DNA of 30,548 nucleotides from a virus, in IMG/VR virus record IMGVR_UViG_3300042898_003871, positions 1-30,548 of that record, one strand, 5' to 3'. Shown here piece by piece: positions 24,284 to 30,548 of this stretch. The position numbers were made by a program, and so were the translations under genes. The notes beneath the pieces were generated by a model, which searched no databases, had not been told where the DNA came from, and worked only from the letters and a program-made list of their open reading frames with translations. Numbering within the stretch: the stretch's first letter is position 1; each line of letters starts with the position of its first letter.

Positions 24284-25825
24284 ATGTTTAAATCAATTTC
24301 TAAATCGGATATTACGATACGACCATTTAAGGTCTATAAAAACTGGTCTTTTAATGAAGATACCATTAATCTTCACGCCATCCAACATAGAGAGGGTGCG
24401 TTTGAAGATTATGAGGGGTTTAAATTATATGGTTCTGGTAGTAATTATGGATTTCCGTATTCGTATAGTGAATATGCAACTGATAGAAGTGTTAGAGCTA
24501 TGTTTTACAACAATGCACCTAAATTAGTAGCAGTTGTAACAAATTGGAATTTAGAAAAACACAAAGCAAAAAAACAGAGATATTACATCATACAGGATAT
24601 CAATAATAATACAAACGAAACAACAACATTTGAGTATTATTATGATTTATCAACGGATTCTTACATAGATGAATTTCAATCATATTTAGATAATCATGGT
24701 TACATAGTTAGTGATAGGGGGCAGGTATTAGCTGGTAAATTTACAGATATCACTAAAATGTACGGAGCTATGAATAACTTAGGTTCTGTTCAAGAAAGAA
24801 ACATAGATAACAGATTTTTCTTATGGAATATACCTCAGAAATTTGTAGGAGAGGGTATTAAGCCTGGCTCATTTAGAGTAGTTGATTATGGTAGAAAAAG
24901 AAATTCAAAAGGAAATAAAGGTGAATTTGTAACTATCGTAGATGATGGTAAATCAAATTTAATAGATAACGATAGAGATTTTTTAGGATTTGTGGAATTA
25001 GATTTTAGTGGGAGTAATGATACCGGAAGTATGATTATTAGAACTACAGAAGGATTAGATTATACATTTAATTTGTATGAAAATGATTTTGGAGATGATA
25101 TGGTTAATAATGATGAGATTTTAACATATCAATACCAAAATGATAGACCGTATGGTATCGATAGTAGAGATATAGATGAAATAGATGTTATGTCAGGAAC
25201 TATGTTTGCTGATGTAGAATGGAATTTACCTTACCCAATTCAGAACCCTAAAAAAACATTAGGTAATATATTTTATGCAAATGGTATAGCTACTGTAACT
25301 TGGCAAACAGGATTTGCTACAAGTAGTGGTCTATTTACAGAGGGTAGAAATTTTGATTTCGGAAGTGCGGGATATCAGATGAGTTTTCAATCTACCAAAA
25401 CAATATTTGAAAATGAAGTGTTCTTAGAGGTTCACCCAACGGAGTTTAATACATCAACGAATCCATCTGCAACAACTCATTATAGTGGAGGATTATACAT
25501 AAATAAGTATATAGAACATCAACCATCTTCATTAGGAAATAGTGGTTCTTTCTATGATTTAGATTTCAGAATAAAATCAGAGCATGTATTTAATTATACC
25601 TCATCTTGGGGGGCACCTGGTACTTCGGTTACGCGTTCAATAGGATTTGGTGATTATGAGATTAGCTCTTCACTAGACCCGACGGGTTCGTATCTGGCAC
25701 CATATATAACAACAGTTGGATTGTACGATGATGAGATGAATTTAGTTGCAGTAGCAAAGTTACCCTCCAAACCAAAATCAACACCCGATTATCCAGTGAA
25801 CATAGTAGTTCGTTTTGATACTTAA
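24284..25825 (+). CDS. Virion structural protein with shared C-terminal module, copy 2
   Basis: 513 residues. The N-terminal region (SITIRPFKVYKNW-like segment at the start) and the D/N/G-rich middle are unlike copy 1, but the C-terminal about 110 residues match it in pattern (LAPYITTVGLYDDEMNLVAVAKLPSKPKS...VNIVVRFDT). A common distal or attachment module on different bodies is the simplest reading. The start at ATG 24284 lies five bases after the candidate late promoter, so the message would be leaderless. No Shine-Dalgarno. Probably a fibre or baseplate-associated protein; no family name recognised. Confidence 0.6.
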   Translation: MFKSISKSDITIRPFKVYKNWSFNEDTINLHAIQHREGAFEDYEGFKLYGSGSNYGFPYSYSEYATDRSVRAMFYNNAPKLVAVVTNWNLEKHKAKKQRYYIIQDINNNTNETTTFEYYYDLSTDSYIDEFQSYLDNHGYIVSDRGQVLAGKFTDITKMYGAMNNLGSVQERNIDNRFFLWNIPQKFVGEGIKPGSFRVVDYGRKRNSKGNKGEFVTIVDDGKSNLIDNDRDFLGFVELDFSGSNDTGSMIIRTTEGLDYTFNLYENDFGDDMVNNDEILTYQYQNDRPYGIDSRDIDEIDVMSGTMFADVEWNLPYPIQNPKKTLGNIFYANGIATVTWQTGFATSSGLFTEGRNFDFGSAGYQMSFQSTKTIFENEVFLEVHPTEFNTSTNPSATTHYSGGLYINKYIEHQPSSLGNSGSFYDLDFRIKSEHVFNYTSSWGAPGTSVTRSIGFGDYEISSSLDPTGSYLAPYITTVGLYDDEMNLVAVAKLPSKPKSTPDYPVNIVVRFDT

Positions 25826-25840
25826 TCCGTTACGAAGTAA

Positions 25841-25848
25841 TATTTATA
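25841..25848 (+). promoter_or_regulatory. Candidate phage late promoter, TATTTATA
   Basis: Motif 16 bases before ATG 25865, with an A/C-rich leader (AACATACACAC). Same arrangement as at 1364 and 10376. Confidence 0.5.
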
Positions 25849-25864
25849 TAAAACATACACACAT

Positions 25865-26098
25865 ATGGCAAAGCAAATTATTGATTTATACAAAACCTCT
25901 AGAATAAAGGAGAAGAACGCTTCAGGGCAAGCGGTAGACTTTATTAAACCTAAAGTAGGTGGACAAATAGCGGTTAATGGATTTACTCCTAAAGCTGTTA
26001 CAGGAATCACAGATTTTAGATTAGATGATAAAGTATTGGAAGCAGCTAGAAAAGGCAAAGTAAGCGGAAATAAATACACATCTTCTACAAGAAGATAA
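25865..26098 (+). CDS. Small basic uncharacterised protein, 77 residues
   Basis: Basic protein (K/R-rich, ending KYTSSTRR) beginning MAKQIIDLYKTSRIKEKNA, with a G/V-rich centre. No membrane segment. Candidate late promoter and A/C-rich leader directly upstream, so a small virion or DNA-associated protein is possible. No family recognised; the gene is supported by its promoter position and start context. Confidence 0.6.
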   Translation: MAKQIIDLYKTSRIKEKNASGQAVDFIKPKVGGQIAVNGFTPKAVTGITDFRLDDKVLEAARKGKVSGNKYTSSTRR

Positions 26099-26113
26099 TA
26101 AAAAATAAAGGTT

Positions 26114-26560
26114 ATGTGGAAATATGATAAGGGGGAAATCTCAGATATAAGTGAGATTCCCTATGGAGCATTTGGGTTTGTATATGAGGTGTTGCATAAA
26201 CCATCTGGTAAGAAATATATCGGAAGAAAACAACTTATATCAGTAACTACAAAAGCATTAGGTAAAAAAGAACTAGCTGAAATAACTGATAAAAGAGCTA
26301 GTAAGAAAAAGAAGGTTCAAAAGGAGAGTGATTGGAAAACATATTATGGTTCTCACTCTGAAATCAAACAACTTATAAAAGAAGGTAAGCAAGAAGAATT
26401 TGAAAGAAAGATTCTTGAATTTGCCTTTGCCCCAAAGCATCTTACTTATTTAGAAACAAAGTATCTATTCTCATTAGGAGTATTGGAAAATGGAGATGTC
26501 TATTTTAATGATAATATATTAGGAAAGTTTTTCCGAAAAGATTTACCAACATATGAGTGA
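26114..26560 (+). CDS. Free-standing GIY-YIG endonuclease
   Basis: 148 residues. The two-part GIY-YIG motif is seen as FGFVYEVLHKPSGKKYIGRK (about residues 20-39): the GIY half is varied to FVY, the YIG half is intact with its following arginine. Then SDWKTYYGSHSEIKQLIKEG and YLETKYLFSLGVL, whose E is the likely catalytic glutamate. This WKTYYGS / ...LE form is common in phage-encoded free-standing endonucleases related to I-TevI/Seg enzymes. No separate DNA-binding domain follows. It stands alone with no intron visible. Its 3' end overlaps the next SGNH-like gene by eight bases. Confidence 0.7.
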   Translation: MWKYDKGEISDISEIPYGAFGFVYEVLHKPSGKKYIGRKQLISVTTKALGKKELAEITDKRASKKKKVQKESDWKTYYGSHSEIKQLIKEGKQEEFERKILEFAFAPKHLTYLETKYLFSLGVLENGDVYFNDNILGKFFRKDLPTYE

Positions 26561-27377
26561 TTTATTAATTACAATCGGTGATTCATTTACTTATGGTGAA
26601 GGATTACACTTCCATTTGTGGAAAGAAAAATATACTAATAGTTTTGAAAGGTTTAAAGGTAAAACTTCATATGAACCATGTCAAACTGTAAGTGAAACAT
26701 TTTCGGAATTCTATGAATATAGAATGGCTAATAACTATAGTGGAGTATTAGGAAAACTTATGGGAGTTAGTAGAGTATCCAACTTTGGAAATGGTGGTAG
26801 TAATTATGGTGCATTGGAAACTATGGATATTTGGTTAGATTATCTAAAACTAGAAAATGCAATAACTCCAAAATTATGTGTATTTCAATTTACTAATGTT
26901 ATCAGAGATATTGGTCATGTTCAGGGTAAATATAGAAATACAGGAGGTGTATTTGAAGCGGAACTTTATGAAGATATAAAATATACTATAGCTAGGCTAA
27001 ACCCTGCTCATATTCAGGGAAAGAATGATATAGAAAAAATGAATCCTATACTTGTAAAAGTATTTAATGTAATGCTTTTGGAAATTAAAAAAAGATTTAC
27101 TATCTTAGAGGAGAAATATGGATGTAAATGTATATTTCTATTAGGTTCAGTTGAAGAGTATTCGAGGAATCTTGTCTATAATGAGGTTAAGGATGATGAG
27201 TATTATCTTCCTACGATATACAATGATATTCCATATGAATGTTGGGATATAATGAATAAAAAATGTGGTCTAACTCTAAGAGAAAGTATAGGGGTAAATG
27301 ATGACCATCCTTGTTTAGAATCACACAATTGGTTAGCAAACCAACTCTACAAAAAGTATTTGGAAATATCGAAATAA
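26553..27377 (+). CDS. SGNH/GDSL-hydrolase-like protein 2
   Basis: 274 residues with a clear block I ITIGDSFTYGEG (presumed nucleophile S11), block II GNGGSNYGALE, and a C-terminal DDHPCLESHNWLA with a presumed catalytic H252 after D250-D251. CVFQFTNVIRD corresponds to the block III strand. Related in block I to the proteins at 6391 and 27394, but otherwise diverged, so recent duplication is unlikely. No signal peptide. The substrate is unknown; esterase or O-acyl transfer on a glycan are family-based possibilities. Confidence 0.7.
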   Translation: MSDLLITIGDSFTYGEGLHFHLWKEKYTNSFERFKGKTSYEPCQTVSETFSEFYEYRMANNYSGVLGKLMGVSRVSNFGNGGSNYGALETMDIWLDYLKLENAITPKLCVFQFTNVIRDIGHVQGKYRNTGGVFEAELYEDIKYTIARLNPAHIQGKNDIEKMNPILVKVFNVMLLEIKKRFTILEEKYGCKCIFLLGSVEEYSRNLVYNEVKDDEYYLPTIYNDIPYECWDIMNKKCGLTLRESIGVNDDHPCLESHNWLANQLYKKYLEISK

Positions 27378-27390
27378 TTTCGTATATTTG
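27359..27390 (+). promoter_or_regulatory. Host-type promoter for the SGNH-3/primase/thymidylate synthase operon
   Basis: TTTG at 27359-27362, 20-base spacer, TATATTTG at 27383-27390; only 3 bases separate this from ATG 27394, so the transcript should start at or within the codon region and be leaderless. Confidence 0.75.
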
Positions 27391-27393
27391 GGT

Positions 27394-28098
27394 ATGAAAA
27401 AATTGTATCTTTTCGGAGATTCGTTCTCTCTATTTGATATGGATTTAAAGAATGCTATGTCAAGTAGGATAGAATTCAATACCCATCATTCTCTATCAAA
27501 TGACCACATCCTTAAATTGGTCAAATTGAAACTTAATAAGATACTACAACAAAACATTGATATAAGTGGTAGTACTATATTAATTCAATTAACCGTTTGT
27601 AGTAGAATGTGTGTTAATGAATCGAGTATTCCATATGAAAAAGACTTATTAAGAAGAATTTATTCATACGATACATCATCCATCCAATATGGAGATGATG
27701 ATATTTTTAACAATAGATACTATACCCTATATCCAAATATGGGTTCAGTTAATACTGATTTAATTAAAATGGTATTCTCTCCTTATTTGGGTTTTTTTAT
27801 AAATCAAAATGAGTTGAATATATTAAATGATTTATTATTAGAAATAAGTTTACTTAAAAAATTAGCAGAATCTATTGGTGTAAACTTAGAATATTTTTTC
27901 TATTCTTCTGATTTTAATAGAGTAATCAGCAAAACAATAATGAATAGTTCTCATATTAAATTTGGTGAGTTTGATAGTATGCATGCTCATATTGCATCAA
28001 TTAATCCAGAATATTTTGTATCTAAGATGGATATTCATTTTAATAACAAAGGTAACATATGGTATATGAGATGGTTAAAAGAAAGATATGATATCTGA
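27394..28098 (+). CDS. SGNH-hydrolase-like protein 3
   Basis: 234 residues. Starts MKKLYLFGDSFSLFD, giving block I GDS with S10. An asparagine near SLSNDHILK may be the block II residue, and DIHFNNKGNIWYMRW near the end (D213, H215) would supply Asp/His. It is less canonical than the other two. The ATG at 27394 is preferred over a TTG at 27388 that is part of the promoter. It overlaps the primase gene by 11 bases, so primase translation is coupled to it. Function unknown. Confidence 0.6.
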   Translation: MKKLYLFGDSFSLFDMDLKNAMSSRIEFNTHHSLSNDHILKLVKLKLNKILQQNIDISGSTILIQLTVCSRMCVNESSIPYEKDLLRRIYSYDTSSIQYGDDDIFNNRYYTLYPNMGSVNTDLIKMVFSPYLGFFINQNELNILNDLLLEISLLKKLAESIGVNLEYFFYSSDFNRVISKTIMNSSHIKFGEFDSMHAHIASINPEYFVSKMDIHFNNKGNIWYMRWLKERYDI

Positions 28099-29017
28099 AA
28101 TAGATAAACAATATGTATTAGGCCAAATGAATATAGTTTTGGGAGAAGGGAGAAACTTAGGTAGTTCCGAAATCCAATACTATTGCCCATTTTGTTCCCA
28201 TCATAAACCTAAATTACAGGTCAACTTAGAATCACAGAAGTGGAGATGTTGGGTTTGTAATGCTAGAGGTAAGAAGGTTCATTCTCTATTAAAGAAGTTA
28301 AGTGTAGATTATGATGTTATCCAAAAGGTAATGAAAATCTACGATGAATCTGGATTTGTAGCAAGAGCAGAAGATGAAGAATTTGTAGAAATAAAATTAC
28401 CATCAGAATACAAAACTCTTTTAGATAATCAACATATCATCGAATTCAGAGTAGCTTATAATTACCTAAAGAAAAGAGGGATAACTGATAAGGATATTCT
28501 TAAACATAAAATAGGATATTGTGATGGTGGAATGTATAAAGGAAGAATCATCGTACCATCTTACAATTCACTTCATCAACTTAATTTTTTTTTGGCTAGA
28601 AGTATTTATCCAGATGAGAAATTAAAATATAAAAATCCACCTGTATCGAAAAATATAATTGGATTTGAATCAATGATAAATTGGAAAATGCCAGTAACAC
28701 TTTGTGAAGGAGCATTTGATGCAATAGCAATCAAACGAAATGCTTCTCCGGTATTAGGTAAAACACTTTCCAAAGAATTAACTGATAAAATCCTAACGGA
28801 GAAACCATCAATCAATATTGTATTAGATGATGATGCAATGGGAGATGCTATTAGGCATTACGAATACTTAACTGCAAACGGAATAGATTGTAAGTTAGTT
28901 AGATTGAGTGGCAAAGACCCTTCAGAAATGGGATTCATAGAAGTAACAAAACAAATAGAACAAAACACAACCTCATCATTTGAGGATTTAATAAGATTAA
29001 AACTATCATTTACATAA
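28088..29017 (+). CDS. DNA primase, zinc-finger plus Toprim (gp61-like)
   Basis: 309 residues. An N-terminal zinc ribbon has C33, C36, C54 and C57 (CPFC...CWVC); a Toprim catalytic domain shows CEGAFDA (E207) and VLDDDAMGDA (D247-D249), the conserved Glu and Asp-x-Asp type metal residues. It makes RNA primers for lagging-strand synthesis with the replicative helicase. The start overlaps the SGNH gene and the stop overlaps thymidylate synthase (TAATG). Shorter than bacterial DnaG and with no helicase domain, as in T4 gp61. Confidence 0.8.
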   Translation: MISEIDKQYVLGQMNIVLGEGRNLGSSEIQYYCPFCSHHKPKLQVNLESQKWRCWVCNARGKKVHSLLKKLSVDYDVIQKVMKIYDESGFVARAEDEEFVEIKLPSEYKTLLDNQHIIEFRVAYNYLKKRGITDKDILKHKIGYCDGGMYKGRIIVPSYNSLHQLNFFLARSIYPDEKLKYKNPPVSKNIIGFESMINWKMPVTLCEGAFDAIAIKRNASPVLGKTLSKELTDKILTEKPSINIVLDDDAMGDAIRHYEYLTANGIDCKLVRLSGKDPSEMGFIEVTKQIEQNTTSSFEDLIRLKLSFT

Positions 29018-30063
29018 TGAATAACTTAGACAAAAAATATCAACAACTATTAAGTGATATTATTGAATTTGGTGTAGAGAAAGAAGATAGAACCGGAACG
29101 GGCACTATATCAGAATTCGGGCATCAATTTCGACATAAAATGAGTGAAGGGTTTCCATTACTTACCACAAAGAAGATGCATTGGAATTCTATTGTAACAG
29201 AACTCCTATGGTTTTTAAGAGGTGATACTAATATTAAATTCCTATTGGATTATGATTGTCACATTTGGGATGGTGATGCTTATAAGAACTATCAAACAGA
29301 ATGGTTAAAAGAAAATCCACCATTCTCTGGTCCATATGATAATGTTTGTTTAACAAAGGAACAATTCACACACAAAATTAAAACCGATGAAACATTTGCT
29401 GAAAAATGGGGTGAGTTAGGACCAATCTATGGTAAGCAATGGAGAAATTGGGAAAGTGTAGATACAAGTCAGTATTGGCAAGAAGATTGGAGTAGTAAAG
29501 ATACCGACCAAATACAAAACCTAATCAACGAACTTAAAACAAATCCAGATAGTAGAAGATTAATGGTATCCGCTTGGAATGTGGGAGAGTTAGACAAAAT
29601 GGTATTACCTCCGTGTCATTATGGATTCCAACTTTATACGAGAAAAACGACAAGAGAAGAAAAGATAGTTCATCCTGGAAAATATAGAGCAATCTCACTA
29701 ATGTGGAATCAAAGAAGTGTGGATACATTTTTAGGATTACCATTTAATATTGCTTCTTATGGATTGTTATTAGAAATTATTGCAAAGGAAGTGAATATGA
29801 TACCTGATGAATTAATTGGAAACTTAGGCGATGTTCATTTATATAAAAACCACATCGAACAAGCAAAAGAACAAATCAGTAGAACCCCATATGAATTACC
29901 AACGGTGGAAATTACCGAAAGGAATTGGTATCAACATCAGTTGGTTAAAGAAAGATTGGGTGAAAAAACTTTAGATGAAAAACTTAAAAGTTATAGACCC
30001 GATTGTTTTGAATTAATAGGATACGAATCACATCCAAAAATTAAAGCACCATTAAGTAATTAA
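29017..30063 (+). CDS. thyA: Thymidylate synthase (ThyA type)
   Basis: 348 residues. It methylates dUMP to dTMP using methylene-tetrahydrofolate. Seen: RTGTGT with phosphate-binding R25, LGPIYGKQWRNW, PDSRRLMVSAWN (R180/R181), catalytic C200 in LPPCHYGFQLY, and NQRSVDTFLGLPFNIASY with N244. That asparagine selects dUMP; dCMP hydroxymethylases have aspartate there, so modified cytosine synthesis is not indicated. It is longer than E. coli ThyA (264) owing to an insert of about 50 residues between about 95 and 130 plus residues 145-165, as in other long-form ThyA proteins. Overlaps the primase gene; one base separates it from the cupin gene. Confidence 0.95.
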   Translation: MNNLDKKYQQLLSDIIEFGVEKEDRTGTGTISEFGHQFRHKMSEGFPLLTTKKMHWNSIVTELLWFLRGDTNIKFLLDYDCHIWDGDAYKNYQTEWLKENPPFSGPYDNVCLTKEQFTHKIKTDETFAEKWGELGPIYGKQWRNWESVDTSQYWQEDWSSKDTDQIQNLINELKTNPDSRRLMVSAWNVGELDKMVLPPCHYGFQLYTRKTTREEKIVHPGKYRAISLMWNQRSVDTFLGLPFNIASYGLLLEIIAKEVNMIPDELIGNLGDVHLYKNHIEQAKEQISRTPYELPTVEITERNWYQHQLVKERLGEKTLDEKLKSYRPDCFELIGYESHPKIKAPLSN

Positions 30064-30064
30064 T

Positions 30065-30457
30065 ATGAAATTAGAAGTAGAAATTAAACAACCCCTTAAA
30101 ATAGAAAAGGCATGGGGTTACGAATTATGGATTCACAATAACGAAGAGTATTGTGGAAAATTATTAGTATTCAATAATACCGGTGATAAGTTCTCAATGC
30201 ATTATCACTTAAAGAAAAAGGAGAGTTGGTATGTTCAGCAAGGTAGTTTTATATTCAGTTGGTTAGATGTAGAGGATGGTAAATTAATATCACAAATAAT
30301 CAAAGTAGGAGATTCTGTAACAATAGAAAGAGGATTACCACACCAACTGCAAGCTATAGATGATAATTCTACTATATACGAGGTTAGTACTCAACACTTT
30401 AATGAGGATTCATATAGAATATTTCGTAACACACCAATGGATTTAATTGGTAAATAA
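30065..30457 (+). CDS. Cupin-domain protein, possible sugar isomerase-like
   Basis: 130 residues, a single small beta-barrel. The cupin metal ligands are all present: GDKFSMHYHLKKKESWYVQQG gives H46, H48 and E53, and GDSVTIERGLPHQL gives H93. The start KAWGYELWIHNNEEYCGKLL resembles mannose-6-phosphate isomerase type II/GDP-mannose pyrophosphorylase cupin domains, which often begin with 'PWG'. Such proteins act on sugar phosphates, but other cupin chemistry is possible. It is the last gene of the operon from 27394, without a clear terminator. Confidence 0.7.
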   Translation: MKLEVEIKQPLKIEKAWGYELWIHNNEEYCGKLLVFNNTGDKFSMHYHLKKKESWYVQQGSFIFSWLDVEDGKLISQIIKVGDSVTIERGLPHQLQAIDDNSTIYEVSTQHFNEDSYRIFRNTPMDLIGK

Positions 30458-30489
30458 TTTGGTAGTCTCACCTTTTTTTCGTATCTTTG
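30458..30489 (+). promoter_or_regulatory. Host-type promoter at the right end of the window
   Basis: TTTG at 30458-30461, a 20-base spacer containing a T run, TATCTTTG at 30482-30489. Followed by an A/C-rich leader to ATG 30512. Confidence 0.75.
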
Positions 30490-30511
30490 TAACACAACAT
30501 ATAGTATAAAC

Positions 30512-30548
30512 ATGCTTAATATAAAAGTAGATTACATCTATCACTTAG
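30512..30548 (+). CDS. Start of a gene cut by the window edge
   Basis: ATG 30512 begins MLNIKVDYIYHL and runs off the window. It is called because a host-type promoter and leader precede it; twelve residues are too few to name it. Confidence 0.5.
   Translation, partial: MLNIKVDYIYHL

Noticed and set aside
24267-24527. 86-codon + strand frame overlapping the start of the 24284 gene
   Set aside because: It starts inside the candidate late promoter and is out of frame with the well-supported structural gene.
29017-30063. dCMP hydroxymethylase instead of thymidylate synthase
   Set aside because: The base-selecting residue is asparagine in FNIASY (N244), which is the dUMP form.
30461-30480. Possible terminator GGTAGTCTCACC followed by T run after the cupin gene
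   Set aside because: Only three base pairs can form; the T run is better explained as promoter spacer.
1-30548. tRNA genes, CRISPR arrays, integrase or att sites
   Set aside because: Spacers are too short for tRNAs in almost all cases and I saw no cloverleaf, regular spacer-repeat array, integrase or transposase.

Overview
The window is almost certainly a stretch of a T4-like contractile-tailed phage (myovirus) that infects a member of the Bacteroidota. T4-type hallmarks are visible directly: a gp55-type late sigma factor, baseplate wedge proteins gp25 and gp6 in tandem, a gp5-like hub protein beside a tail lysozyme, a zinc-finger/Toprim primase and a phage thymidylate synthase. The Bacteroidota host is inferred from promoters and translation signals: five promoters share a TTG/TTTG element, a spacer of exactly 20 bases and TAnnTTTG, and genes almost never carry a Shine-Dalgarno sequence. 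The DNA is strongly AT-rich, all convincing genes lie on the + strand, and most abut or overlap (ATGA or TAATG junctions). There is no gene-free stretch longer than 300 bases, and I saw no tRNA, rRNA, CRISPR array or insertion sequence.

Layout. 1-2.9 kb: HD-domain hydrolase, Hsp20 chaperone, a 58-residue protein, and a membrane coiled-coil protein whose C-terminal part lies in the -1 frame behind an A-AAA-AAG slippery site. 2.9-7.2 kb: an operon behind a host-type promoter with a peptide-deformylase-like protein that has lost its catalytic residues, two small proteins, gp55, a NodU/CmcH-type carbamoyltransferase and an SGNH-hydrolase-like protein. 7.2-26.1 kb: the virion block, with an OB-fold/spike hub protein, GH108-like tail lysozyme, gp25, gp6, a DNRLRE-like protein, coiled-coil and glycine-rich structural proteins, a 1631-residue baseplate/fibre protein, and two proteins sharing a C-terminal module. 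26.1-30.5 kb: GIY-YIG endonuclease, two more SGNH-like proteins, primase, thymidylate synthase, a cupin, and the first codons of another gene.

Regulation. Two promoter classes separate the genes. Host-type promoters precede the hydrolase, the gp55/carbamoyltransferase operon, the SGNH/primase/thymidylate synthase operon and the last gene. A second motif, TATTTAT[A/T], sits in seven spacers in front of virion or virion-associated genes, twice just after a strong terminator. I infer that this is the late promoter read by the gp55 encoded here. It is not the T4 motif TATAAATA but its reverse complement on the coding strand. By T4 geometry some late messages would be leaderless.

Less ordinary content: the probable frameshift gene, the deformylase pseudoenzyme, three SGNH-like proteins with a carbamoyltransferase and a cupin (possibly a glycan-modification set), and a 13-bp tandem repeat ending at a terminator.
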